From Limnomonas spitsbergensis (Eukaryota; Chlorophyta; Chlorophyceae; Chlamydomonadales), in NCBI GenBank assembly GCA_037349105.1, contig JAYJMM010000112.1, positions 5,292,501 to 5,356,500 of the forward strand: DNA of 64,000 nucleotides. Direction: 5' to 3'. The notes beneath the pieces were generated by a model, which was not told where the DNA came from, did not search any database, and worked only from the letters and a program-made list of their open reading frames with translations. Below are positions 23,801-32,930 of this stretch, piece after piece; the first letter of the stretch is position 1, and each line of letters begins with the position of its first letter. Both the position numbers and the translations under genes were made by a program.

Positions 23801-26800
23801 ACCCCCCCCCCCCCTTGTGATCTTCACAGGCAGAGGCCTAGAAGGAAAGAAAGAAATGCACGCCACGTTGGAGGCGTGAGAGTTAAGGAAACAGCGCAGC
23901 CTGGGCTGAAGCCACATCTGCGCCATTACCGTAAAGATCTAGATCTGAATCAAATAATCTAGCATTGAATTTAGCTGTCACATAAGCTGCCGGCCAGCCT
24001 GGGGGCCCACCCGTTCCTTCCATCCTGCTGCTGCTGGATCCAGTGCTTCTCGAGCCCAGTGAAAAGACTGTGGGGCATATTCGAATTCGAATTTATATTC
24101 ACCTTTGCTGCAGGCGAGCCCTCGGATCCAGTGCTTCTCCAGCCCAGTAAAAAAGACTGGCATGAGGCATATTCGAATTCAAATTTGAATTCACCTTTGC
24201 TGCAGGCGAGTCCTCGGTCCCCCTTCTGGATCGACTCTGCTGCTGCTGCTGGATCCAGTGCCTCTCGGGCCCAGTCAAAAACGTGGCCTGAGTGAGCCCA
24301 GCCGGCAACATCTACACAGACAGGGGGGGGGGGGGGGGGGGAGATAGGTGGGAAGAGGGAGGAGGCGGGAGGAAGAAGGGGAGAGAGGGGAGGAAGAGGA
24401 AAGAGGGGAAGGGGTGGGAAGAGGGAGGAGGGGAGAGGGGAGAGGGGAAGGGGTGGGAAGAGGGAGGAGGGGAGAGGAGGGGGGGGAGGGAGGGGGGAAG
24501 AGGGGGAAGGAGAGAGGGAATTAACAGGGGGGAGGGGAGAGGGTGGGAAGAGGGGGAAGGGGAGGGGTGGGAAGAGGGGGAAGGGGAGAGGGAATGAACA
24601 GGGGGGAGGGGAGAGGGTGGGAAGAGGGGGAAGGGGAGGGGTGGGAGGAGGGGGAAGGAGAGAGGGAATGAACAGGGGGGAGGAGAGAGGGTAGGAAGAG
24701 GGGGAAGGGGAGGGGTGGGAAGAGGGGGAAGGGGAGGGGTGGGAAGAGGGGGGAGGGGAGAGGGAATGAACAGGGGGGAGGGGAGAGGGTGGGAAGAGGG
24801 GGAAGGGGAGGGGTGGGAAGAGGGGGAAGGGGAGGGGTGGGAAGAGTGAGCAGGTGAGAGGGGGTGGAAAGAGGGAGAAGCGGAGAGGTGTGGGGGTTTG
24901 ATAAGAGGGTCTAGGTGTCAAGAAGGTGTCCTGAATGAGCCCAGTTGGCAACATGTAAACCAATGGAGGGGGGGGGGGGGGGAGGGGGGAGGATTTATAA
25001 CTGAGGTATCAAGAATGTGTATACCGTCAGGGGTGAAGGAGGAGGATATATAACAGAGGCATCAAAACGTGTCCTGAGTTAGTCCAGCTGGCAAGATCTA
25101 TTCAGGCGGGGGGGAAGGATGAGGATTTAGGACATGGACATGTCCTGGGATAGTCCATCGGGCAAGATCAGCAAAACAGGGGGGAGGAAGTGGTTCAGAA
25201 TCGACGGTGAAGGGTTCATTCATGACATCAGCGTTTCGTTACGAAAACGGCCCGAGTCCAGCTGTGTAGCGATCTGGGGTATATATACCCCTATGAGTCG
25301 TCACAATACATCTGGATCCTTTTACATCACGATCAATGCCCTTCGTAGTGGCATATCGTCACAAGCTGGCAGCATGAAGATATGAGTAGGAGTTTGTAGT
25401 CAGGTTGTAGTGGAGATAGTTCAGGGTTAAGGATTTATAACTCAGGAGAAGGAGTAGACAGTTACAGTTCAGTGGGTGTAGTTCAGGATTGACGATTTGT
25501 AATGCATGGTTGAGGATTCAGGACACTCGCCGCAGAATGCGCCTGCGTTCTACGGGGATGTGGAGTTGAAGCATGGTGTCGGAATGTTTCTTGCAGGTAT
25601 TGCATAGCGCTGTCATGCAACCACAGAGGCGGAGGCGAGCCCAGCCGGGAACAATAACATAAATAGACGTGGGTAGCGGGAAGGAAAACGACAGTGTTTG
25701 CCGTTCCTGGCCTCAACTGCGCCAGGAATCCTCAACCCCACCCTCCTCATACTGTCCACTAACTTGAACAGCCATGAATCCTCAACCCCACCCTCCTCAT
25801 ACTGTCCACTAACTTGAACAGCCATGAATCCTCAACCCCACCCTCCTCATACTGTCCACTAACTTGAACAGCCATGAATCCTCAACCCCACCCTCCTCAT
25901 ACTGTCCACTAACTTGAACAGCCATGAATCCTCAACCCCACCCTCCTCATACTGTCCACTAACTTGAACAGCCAGGAATCCTCAACCCCACCCTCCTCAT
26001 ACTGTCCACTAACTTGAACAGCCATGAATCCTCAACCCCACCCTCCTCATACTGTCCACTAACTTGAACAGCCATGAATCCTCAACCCCACCCTCCTCAT
26101 ACTGTCCACTAACTTGAACAGCCATGAATCCTCAACCCCACCCTCCTCATACTGTCCACTAACTTGAACAGCCATGAATCCTCAACCCCACCCTCCTCAT
26201 ACTGTCCACTAACTTGAACAGCCAGGAATCCTCAACCCCACCCTCCTCATACTGTCCACTAACTTGAACAGCCAGGAATCCTCAACCCCACCCTCCTCAT
26301 ACTGTCCACTAACTTGAACAGCCATGAATCCTCAACCCCACCCTCCTCATACTGTCCACTAACTTGAACAGCCAGGAATCCTCAACCCCACCCTCCTCAT
26401 ACTGTCCACTAACTTGGACAGCCATGAATCCTTAGCCCCACCCTCCTCATACCATCCACTAGCTTGAACCAGCCCAATGCTTTAAGGGTGAAGCGTTCAG
26501 TCATCAGTGTCTCCAAGGCGCCAGGAGATCCCATACCCCGCTATCCCCTCTGTCAGCCCGACATTTGGTGTCCATGTTGGGGTTAAGGGTTCAGGGCTTG
26601 CAGTGTTTAGGGCCTCCTCCATCGCACAAGGAACCCTGAACCTAACCTCCCGGCACCGTACCCGTTGCCAGCCCAGTGCTTAGGGTCCCCACCATGCCAG
26701 GGACTCTTAACCGTCACACCGCCCCGCATTATCATCGCTGCCAGCTAGAATACCAGGCTTCAAGGTTCAGGGTTTCGGGTTTCTGATTTCAAGACCCCGC

Positions 26801-29800
26801 TGCACTATGGGCCCTTAGCCTGCCCGCACCGTCCCAGCTGCCAGGTCGCATATCAGGGTTAAGGGTTAAGTGTGTTAAGGGTAAACCCTTGGACTGCCCG
26901 CACCGTTCCAGCTGCCAACCCGATGGTCAGCGTTGCGACGCCTTCCGCCAGAAACAGCCACTGCCAGTCCGCCAGCCCCAGGCGCCCGTCCAGCAGCAGC
27001 AGCGCGGCGGCCAGGGGGGCAGAGAGGACATTGGCCGTCGCCACCGCAGCCTCCAAAGAGCTGAATGCAAAGGTGAGCGCCTCCTTGGGCATCATGAGGT
27101 AGAGGTAGTACCAGATGGCTGTGGAGGTGTGGAAAGGTTAAGGGGGGAGAGTTGGCAGGGTTTGGATTATGGGTTTTGCCGAATCTATCTTGGGCATCAT
27201 GAGATAGAGGTCATACTAGATGGCTGTGGAGGGGTAGAAAGGGGAAGGGGGGAGAGTTAGCAGGGTTTACGGTTTAGGTTTAGGGTTTAGCCGAATCTTC
27301 CATAGGCATCATGAGGTATAGGTAGCCGGAAGACTGCAGAGGGGTGGAAAGGTTAAGGGCTTAGGATGTACAGGGTTTATGGTGTAACGTGTTTAGGGTG
27401 TTAAGGGTTCAGGGTGTTTAGGGGTTTCGGTGTAAAGGGTGTTTAAGGTTTATGGTGTAAATTGAGTTTAGGGTGAGGGGTGTAAATGAAGTTTGGGTTT
27501 TAGGGTATTCAAAGTTTATGGTGTAAAGGGTTCAGGGTGTTAAGGGTTTAGGGTGTACAGGGTGTTAATATTTAGGGTGTAAAGGGTGTAGGGTGTTTAG
27601 GGTTTTGACTTAAACTCTTCAACCCTCCTTGGGCATCATGGGGTACAGGCAGTGCCAGATCCTTGGAAAGAGAAGATCGAGCCATCCTAAAAACTGACAT
27701 ACCTGGGAAAGCGCCCGCCTCCGCCATTCCCAGCAGGAACCTGAAACAGAGGAGGCGGACAGATGATGAATGTTTAGTTCGTGCAGACATGCATCCTGGG
27801 GGGGCTGGGGCCTTCACCTCCCCATCTACGATTCCAAGCCATAGCCTTCAAAACCGCCTTGTTATCTCAAAGCTCTTCACTTTAAGCTTCCTAAAGAAAG
27901 CTCAACAAGCATAGTTTAGGTTTCAGGGTTTAGGGTTCACTCTAAGCTCCCTAGGGATAGCCCACAAACCCGAGCGAATAGCATCCTCTTATCCAAAGAC
28001 GTGTGTCACACATGATGACATGACTTATGTGGCCCATCGTGGAAGACGAGGTGACGCTGAAGGAAGGTGAATCTGAGCTTCTTAAAAGCTTCCTAGCCTT
28101 AGCTTCCTGACAGCTTCCTTACCTATAAGCTGCGTCGCACGGCCACACCTGAGCATATATAGGGTCCCAGCAGATAATGTGGTGCCAAAGCATGGAGGTT
28201 TACTCTAGTTTTCCCTAATCAAAGCTCTGTGCCACGCAGCCAAAGAAATGAAGAAAAACTGCGGTCCCACCTGAGCGTGTAGAACATAGATGCCGATGTT
28301 GTAGCGCTGAAGCATGTTGCCACGATTCCCCATACCGCTACCTACGGGTGAGGAGGGAGAAGCAGGGGGATGTGGTAGGCAGCGAGGAGGTTAACAACAA
28401 TCGGAACCAAGCAAAGGGCTGGGATCCGCCCACAGGCACGACGGGTAGCATGTTGCCACGGTTCTCCAGACAGCTACCTTCAGGTAAGGAGGGGGAGGCG
28501 GGGAGATGTGGCAGGCAGCGAGGAGGTGGTCACCCCCCCCCCTGGTTCGCTCAGCCTGGCCCTTTCGAAAAAGGCTGTGGGGGGGTGCGAAAACATTGTA
28601 ACAGCACAAATCGGAACCAAGCAAAGGGCTAGGATCCGCCCACAGGCATGCCAGATAGCATGTCACGACGATTCCCCATACGGCTACCTTCAGGTAAGGA
28701 GGGTGAGGCAGGGGGATGTTGTCATGTGTCAGGCAGCGAGGAGGTCAACATCCGGAACCAAATGCAGGGCTATGGTGACCATAGTATGGTCTGACCACAA
28801 GCACGCCGGGTAGTTTTTTTGAGGGGCCATACATGGCCTGAGGCCATAACCAGACCGGAAGCAATTATAGGGCTAGGATCCGACCACGGGCACGCCGGGT
28901 AGGATGGAGGTACTTGTGAAAAGGTCTGCCTACTGGGCAAAGAAATAAATCAATCAGTTGCAGGGTTGATATTCCAAGGTGCAAGACGTAGGGGTTCTGT
29001 TTCAGGAAACAGGGCTCAGGGTTCATATTTCAGGGTGCAAGATGTAGGATTAAAATTTCAGGATTCAGGGTCCAGGGTACATGGCTCATATTTCAGGGTG
29101 ACAGATAAACACCAAACTCGAGCAATCAAATGCGGAAGGGTGAGGGGTTAGGATTTCAAGCCAATGTGTCAATTGAGAAACTACAGTAGAAAGAAGTACC
29201 GACCTGGATACCCAGCCATCAGGACAGTCCTGCGTCAAATGTCATTTCCTGCTGGACTGTAAAAATCCCAACCTTTACAGAGTGGCAAACAGGGATAGTG
29301 CACAACACGCCTCCTCTCTACCTAATCTCTCTTGTGAGGTCCTACATGGTCCTTTTGTGTCACTACCGGACTGCGTCCATTTGTGTCACTACGGTACTGC
29401 ATCCTTTAAAGTTTTGTGCATGCATGCTGGAAAAACTGCAGTAGGAAAGAGTACCCAACCTGGATACCCAGCCATCGGGACACTTCCACACCCAGCCTCA
29501 TGTGTCAGTGGAGAACTACAGTAGAAAAGAGTAAACCAGAAAGAGTAAACTAGAAAAGGGTACCGACCTGGATACCCAGCCATCGGGACACTCCCACACG
29601 CAGCCCGATGAGCTGCGAGGGGATCATGGCCAGGGAGTACCTGTGTGCAGGCACACACAACCATACCATTTCAAATTATTGAATTTCAAATGCTTCGGGG
29701 AAGAAAAAAATGGACGGGGTTGTACAACAATTGACAAAGCACAGTTATGGAGCAAGAATCTGCACAATGCCAGCCAACAGGTGGAGATCTGTCTAGAGTG

Positions 29801-31396
29801 TTCTTTTGGTGTGTGCCCAGCCACCTCAAGCAAGCTGCTGGGCAGCAACCACTTGGCTGATGGGGACCAAACCTTGAACAGCCTAGAGCCGGCGGCCCAG
29901 GCAGCAGGTTTGCTGCAGCAGGCCCCAATGGCAGGCAGGCCATGATGTAGCTGAATTATAGCTGAAGTACCCAAGTGAAATAAGCAGCGTCCTCAGATAT
30001 CGGAAAATGCGGTGCATCCCAGAAAAAGCGGTACATCCCAGCCCCAAAACACTCACCCTGCAAAGAAGAGTCCCGACCCTACGCAAGCAGCAGCGGCAGG
30101 AGGAGGAGGGGGAGGCATCCTTCAGTAAAACGGTGAAAAACAGGCGGCATTAGTGCGATGAGGGGCAGGAGAAATCTATTAGTATAAGCAATGGAATACC
30201 GGCAACGAATGTGCGATGAGGGGAAGAAGGCATCCAGTAGTAAACGCGGTGAAACAAATGGGTGGCATTCGTAGGTTGGTCATCACACAAGAGCCACGCC
30301 ATTGCCTGCCCATGCCCCTCTGTAGCCTACACACCCAGCCACCCTTTCATGCACGTGCCCCACATTTCATCGGAAGTCTGGCCTCGCTAACTATGCCTCC
30401 ACCCCTTTCCATCTCATGCATTCCATGATACACACACATGCACACACTCACACACACAGATGCACTGCCACAAGAGTCACTCTGCCTGGCCATTTCGAAA
30501 CAGGCTATGGGTGATTGCATTGATTGGGTCTGTAATAACAGCAAGAGCTTCTGGTGTGGTCCGCGTTGCTAGCGAAGCAACACATCAATGACTATTTAAT
30601 GACCACTCCAGCCCATCAGCCGACATGTTACACACACATACACACACACACACGGACGCATGAATACACACATGCATGCATATACATTGCCTCATGAAGA
30701 TGGTGCGCCCCACCCGTGCTTCAGGCAGGTGCAGGCTCTCCCCTCTGATGCATGCATGCAAATCAGCACATGTAAGCACTCGCAGGCCTGTGTGCATGCT
30801 TCGATACAGTGCAGGCTCCCCTATCATGCATTCACGTGTTATGCACCGATGAAGTGCCGGCCTTCTCATGCATACATGCACGCATACACGCATGCACGCG
30901 CATCGAAAAACGGATACAGTGCAGGCTCCCCCTCTCATGCATTCACGTGTTATGCACCGATGAAGTGCCGGCCCTCTCATGCATGCATGCACGCATACAC
31001 GCATGCAAGCACATCGAAGAACGGATAAAGTGCAGGCTCCCCTTCCATGCATGCACGCATGCATGCTTCACCCATGCCGTAGACAGCATGTGAGAAGTGA
31101 AGGCCCACCTCTCATGCAAGCATGCACACGCGTGTGCACGCATGGAAGCACGGATGTATTGCAGGCTCCCTTCCCATTTCAGCACCCGTGCAAGCCTCAC
31201 CCGTGCCATAGACAGTTGCCGAGAAGTGCAGATCCCGCGTCATGGAGAAGGATGCATAGGCCAGGTTGGTCCTGTCTATGTAGCACAGCGCGGCTACGAG
31301 GCACAGTATCGGCAGACAGTTTCTGTAGATCTTGTTGTAGACAGATTTGGGCGAGGGGTGTCCGGGGGGGACGTCATCAGCCAGGTCGCTGGCCAT
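17815..31396 (-). CDS. Major facilitator superfamily transporter (ACS-like), 12 exons, ~559 aa
   Basis: Integral membrane transporter resembling the anion:cation symporter branch (Dal5/ANTR-like); substrate unknown. Exons (high to low): 31201-31396, 30057-30078, 29568-29640, 28271-28341, 27703-27740, 26904-27118, 24195-24311, 23117-23197, 21700-22032, 20170-20307, 18512-18607, 17815-18114. They total 1680 nt; every junction is GT-AG and phases fit throughout. Family marks in order: CYIDRTNLAYASFSM in TM1; YGTGSGLFFAGYSLAMIPSQ spanning exons 1-3; FLLGMAEAGAFP; WQWLFLAEG; central loop LPAGLTQATFLTGPER; WYVSLMALLKNVAANAMLFW; GRSSQAHGER before TM9; SVGNLGGLIGPW near the end. The C-tail after TM12 is a hydrophilic ~50 residues. 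The start is the first ATG before the conserved TM1. A TATATAG lies about 290 bp upstream. A small extra exon between exons 10 and 11 cannot be excluded. Confidence 0.88.
18120..18400. repeat. Echoes of MFS exon 12 5' edge plus GGTGGTTGTGAGG repeats
   Basis: The acceptor side of exon 12 (GTGCGCTCCACTAGGACCCC on +) recurs diverged at about 18178 (GTGCTCCACTAGGAACCCC) and 18330 (GTGCTCCACCAAGACACCC). Between them are GAGGTGGTT/GAGGCGGTTA repeats. Confidence 0.7.
18608..18770. repeat. Echoes of MFS exon 11 5' edge, ~64 bp, 3 copies
   Basis: The acceptor region of exon 11 (+ strand GCAGTTACTGCCCTGCAGCA then CCAC) is repeated at about 18655-18700 and 18717-18762. Both copies retain the CTGCAG acceptor and the first exon codons. 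Confidence 0.85.
18890..19650. repeat. 29-bp minisatellite in MFS intron 10, ~25 copies
   Basis: Head-to-tail copies of GTTACAGGAGTTACAGATCA then TACGAGGGG, with AAGAGGGG and AAGGTGA variants. Variant order repeats (GAGGGG, then GGTGA, then a GGGGGG unit) around 19200-19290 and 19440-19540, which points to block duplication. Confidence 0.95.
19690..20160. repeat. Echoes of MFS exon 10 3' edge
   Basis: On the minus strand at about 19800-19890 a diverged copy of the exon 10 end is still readable (LAKLVFVGLTVAM versus SAKLAFVGLTVAM in the exon). A second, poorer copy of the TGGCCAT...TTGCAGC part lies at about 20050-20095. Confidence 0.75.
19905..19995. repeat. Dispersed intron repeat, copy 1
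   Basis: Contains GTTAAGGAAACAGCG, then AGC(C/T)TGGGC, then AGCCACATC(C/T)GCGC, preceded by GAAAGAAAG. A second copy lies at about 23840-23935, in a different intron of the same gene. No terminal repeats were identified. Confidence 0.65.
21090..21690. repeat. CAGATCCTGCCCAG repeats with echoes of MFS exon 9 3' edge
   Basis: The intron after exon 9 consists of CCCAGATCCT(C/G)(C/T)-type repeats. Embedded copies of the exon 9 end plus donor (+ strand CCCACTTACCTGTGAGCTCC, then TGCCCAGC) occur at about 21296, 21431 and 21575. There the donor reads GTCAGTGG or GATTAGTGG instead of GTAAGTGG. A 147-bp block is duplicated almost exactly (about 21370-21515 and 21515-21660). Confidence 0.9.
22070..22400. 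repeat. Echoes of MFS exon 9 5' edge and GGTAACAGTAAC repeats
   Basis: The acceptor side of exon 9 (+ strand AAAAGGGCCTGCCAGG) recurs at about 22106 (AAAAGGGCCTGCCAGG) and as ACAGGGCCTGCTTCGG at 22307 and 22379. A hexamer-based (GGTAACAGTAAC)n tract occupies 22205-22300. Confidence 0.85.
22340..22380. repeat. Short interstitial telomere-like inverted tract
   Basis: GGGTTTAGGGGTTTAG is followed directly by AAAACCCTAAACCCTAAAC, an inverted pair of TTTAGGG-type repeats inside an intron. Confidence 0.75.
22680..23060. repeat. Echoes of MFS exon 8 3' edge
   Basis: The exon 8 end plus donor (+ strand CTTACCATGAGGCTGACGTA, then CCAAACCTTCC) is repeated downstream in the transcript at about 23036, 22905 and 22690 with increasing divergence. 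The copy at 23036 keeps the TGACGTACCAAACCTTCC core. Confidence 0.85.
23225..23410. repeat. Echoes of MFS exon 8 5' edge
   Basis: The exon 8 start plus acceptor (+ strand GCATCCTTGAGCAGTCGCCA, then TCTAATACCTGAG) is repeated upstream in the transcript at about 23243 and 23330. Both copies keep CCACATCC(T/C)(T/C) and the TCTGATAC motif. Confidence 0.85.
23840..23935. repeat. Dispersed intron repeat, copy 2
   Basis: Same orientation as the copy at 19905-19995 and roughly 80% identical by eye over about 90 bp. It lies in the intron between exons 7 and 8. Confidence 0.65.
24005..24180. repeat. Echoes of MFS exon 7 3' edge
   Basis: Copies of the exon 7 end plus donor lie at about 24040-24115 and 24116-24190: the minus-strand TGGGCYSGAGAAGCACTGGATCC region (S = C or G), then CCTGCAGCAAAGGTGAATAT. 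A still more diverged copy lies at about 24010. The donor GTGAAT is preserved in the copies. Confidence 0.85.
24315..24900. repeat. ~580-bp polypurine tract
   Basis: The plus strand is almost entirely G and A (GGGGAGAGGG, TGGGAAGAGG, GGGAAGGGGA blocks, with rare GGGAATGAACAGG interruptions repeated about every 120-130 bp). It starts with a 19-G run directly upstream of the exon 7 acceptor, so on the coding strand it forms a very long polypyrimidine tract. Confidence 0.95.
24930..25180. repeat. Echoes of MFS exon 7 5' edge, 3-4 copies
   Basis: Minus-strand copies of the exon 7 start (ATGTTGCCGGCTGGGCTCAC, then TCAGGCCACG) lie at about 24925-24965 (TTGCCAACTGGGCTCATTCA), 25070-25105 and 25130-25170, with a poor fourth near 25640. 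Each is preceded by a G-rich plus-strand run, as at the true acceptor. Confidence 0.85.
25725..26470. repeat. 50-bp minisatellite, ~14.5 near-perfect copies
   Basis: The unit runs GCCATGAATCCTCAACCCCA, then CCCTCCTCATACTGTCCACT, then AACTTGAACA. The only recurrent variant is CATGAATC versus CAGGAATC; the last copy is diverged. Near identity implies recent expansion. Located in the intron between MFS exons 6 and 7. Confidence 0.97.
26480..26895. repeat. Echoes of MFS exon 6 3' edge
   Basis: The exon 6 end plus donor (+ strand GCCCGCACCGTTCCAGCTGC) recurs at about 26822 (GCCCGCACCGTCCCAGCTGC), at 26648 (CGGCACCGTACCCGTTGC) and more weakly at about 26725. Spacers contain AGGGTT(C/A)AGGG motifs. 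Confidence 0.85.
27125..27660. repeat. Echoes of MFS exon 6 5' edge and degenerate telomere-like repeats
   Basis: The exon 6 start plus acceptor (+ strand CTTGGGCATCATGAGGTAGA, then GGTA) recurs at about 27190, 27300 and 27628. Between 27250 and 27610 are many GGGTTTAGGGTGTAAAGGG-type units, a degenerate TTTAGGG-like sequence. Confidence 0.85.
28430..28910. repeat. Echoes of MFS exon 4 5' edge
   Basis: A ~140-200 bp unit repeated 2-3 times: + strand AGCATGTTGCCACGGTTCTC, then CAG-(A/T)-CAGCTACCTTCAGGTAAGG. It keeps the acceptor and the first ~20 bases of exon 4 (at about 28450 and 28655), followed by GGAACCAAGCAAAGGGCT and a CGGCAGG-like spacer. Later partial copies lie near 28800 and 28890. 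Confidence 0.85.
28955..29110. repeat. TTTCAGGGTGCAAGA-type degenerate repeats
   Basis: Three or more diverged copies of ATATTTCAGGGTGCAAGATG and TAGG-like sequence, in the MFS intron between exons 3 and 4. Confidence 0.6.
29185..29540. repeat. Echoes of MFS exon 3 3' edge
   Basis: The exon 3 end plus donor (+ strand GTACCGACCTGGATACCCAG, then CCATCGGGACA) is repeated at about 29196 and 29450, each preceded by AGTAGAAAGA. The donor GTCGGT is retained at 29196 and is GTTGGG at 29450. Confidence 0.9.
30590..31115. repeat. ~115-bp repeats and echoes of MFS exon 1 3' edge
   Basis: Tandem units contain GTGCAGGCTCCCC, TCATGCATTCACGTGTTATG, CACCGATGAAGTGCCGGCC and ATGCATGCACGCATACACGC. At 31068-31108 a copy of the exon 1 end (+ strand TTCACCCATGCCGTAGACAG, versus CCTCACCCGTGCCATAGACA in the gene) precedes the true junction. 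Purine-pyrimidine alternation (CA/TG, GC) is high. Confidence 0.85.
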
Positions 31397-32393
31397 GGTT
31401 CGAGGTGGGGAAGGAGGCTGGGTTTGCTATTTTGCACAGGCGTGTCCCGCCACTCGGATCGTTTTTATTGATGAGCCCCTCTTGCTACTCGGATGCTGGC
31501 GATTGCGACTGACAAGAAAGCGAGGTGGCGTCACTTACTCCCTCCTGAGCACTCGCGCTTGATGTTCACGCTTAGGCGTCGAGAAGCGACAGGCGATAAA
31601 GGGTTCGGCAGGCTTAATAAGTTTTTCTCGTCAAGATCTAGGCTTCCGGGCGATGCGCGACGCATGCGTTAGCCTGGTCCTACGTACTATATATGATCTA
31701 TCAGAATGGACAAATTAGGTGAATGCTGGGCGTAGATTACGAAAAACGCACACCAAAAGGCGTGGAGACGATATGTCTTTTTCTTGGAGTTGTCAAACTG
31801 TGCGTCCTGCCGAACCCCGCCCCTTGACGTGACGTATGACGCATACGCATTTAGCTCCCGTGTGAGTTTCAAAATCGCTGACGAGACCGAACCGCGTCCC
31901 GTATATTTGAAGTGTGGGGTACGGCACCCGGGTGTCTCCAATGCTTTCTGCGCACCTTCACTAACCCAACTAACGTCGAGGTCCACGAGGGCTACGAGGG
32001 CTCTAGGTGTGGAAGAGGGATCTGGGATCTGGGTGGTCTTCATGGGCACGCCATTCTCGTATCACTTGTCGGTGAGGCTGTGTCGGGTGGAGCTTCTACA
32101 TTTGTCGGCGTCATTCCGGCAAAACCGCCCGAACCGCCCCTAGATTCGGCTTTCTGCCTAAACCAACCGTCGATGATCATCCTTCGCAGTATTTCGGAGG
32201 TCAATCGGCTGTCATTTCGATGGTCATCAGCTACTATGTTGCTACCTCTTGTGGTCTCGGAGCACATTTATATTTCGTTTCGTTCTCGTTTATCTCGTTC
32301 TCGTTTACGCCCGGGGCGGAGGTCGACATGACGCACATATATACCGTAGCAGGGTCCTAATGTAAGCCGCACGTAGACGAGACGGGAAAGCAT
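31397..32393. other. MFS upstream region, no recognised gene
   Basis: Promoter-proximal sequence for the minus-strand MFS gene (a minus-strand TATATAG lies near 31690). Open frames of about 120-140 codons exist on both strands at 31687-32331, but none shows a recognisable domain. A GTTTCGTTCTCGTTTATCTC-type repeat lies at about 32270-32310. Confidence 0.4.
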
Positions 32394-32930
32394 TCAAAAA
32401 GATGGGCAACCACACACTATTTGGTATCTTGGTGTCATGACAACCTAGACAGCCACTGACACATCAGCACATCGCCAGGAAATGGAACCCCGGTCTCCCA
32501 CGCTCTTATCTGAGGAAAGGTGTCATTTGTTAAGACTAATCTTGATAGGCGGCCGGTTAGTTACCATCAGGGGGAAGCCCTCATGGTAACTATAATGGAA
32601 ACCCCTAATTACCATTATACGGTCCCGACCTTGTTGATGACCGGCATCACCTTTTCGGGCAAGTTCTTACACCCATATAAGGTTATATATAATAACCACA
32701 TATCGATCTCCCTTAAAAACGTACTTTTACTCTACAAGGGCGCCGACGCGTCATGTGGTGACGAGGCGAATAACAGCCATACTACGTCGCCATTCAAAAA
32801 TGAGCAACATTGCAATTTCAACGCCTAGAAGATAATGCCAACGGCAATCGCAACCGAATGTGCACCAGCCCGTGCATACCGTGCAACCCCATGACGTTGC
32901 CGTAGACGGTCTCACCACCGATATTTATTC
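32394..32930. repeat. Diverged relic of the 2.2-kb tRNA satellite unit
   Basis: Homology to the array resumes with CCACACACTATTTGGT(AT) and continues through the tRNA segment, ATTACCATTATACG, the GGGCGCCGACGCG motif, CGTCGCCATTCAAAAATGA, CGCAACCGAATGTGCACCAG and the CCTTAGACGG-like stretch, then ends near 32915. Scattered substitutions and several insertions make it much older than the main array. Confidence 0.85.
32478..32628 (-). pseudogene. tRNA-Asp relic
   Basis: The minus strand retains GTATAATGGTAATTA (D arm) and CGGGGTTCCATTTCC (T arm; B box altered from GGTTCGATTCC). The anticodon and intron region is expanded by internal duplication (TTACCAT...ATGGTAA blocks), so no cloverleaf forms. 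Confidence 0.75.

Noticed and set aside
23971..24963. 330-codon Pro/Ser/Phe-rich minus frame
   Set aside because: Created by the polypurine tract. The genuine coding portion is only MFS exon 7 (24195-24311), in another reading frame.
30640..31060. Z-DNA-prone CA/TG and GCATGC runs as a functional boundary
   Set aside because: They are part of the ~115-bp intron tandem repeat. Alternating purine-pyrimidine content alone is not evidence of function.
31687..32331. Possible gene between the MFS promoter and the array relic
   Set aside because: Overlapping 120-140 codon frames on both strands with no domain, repeat or splice support.
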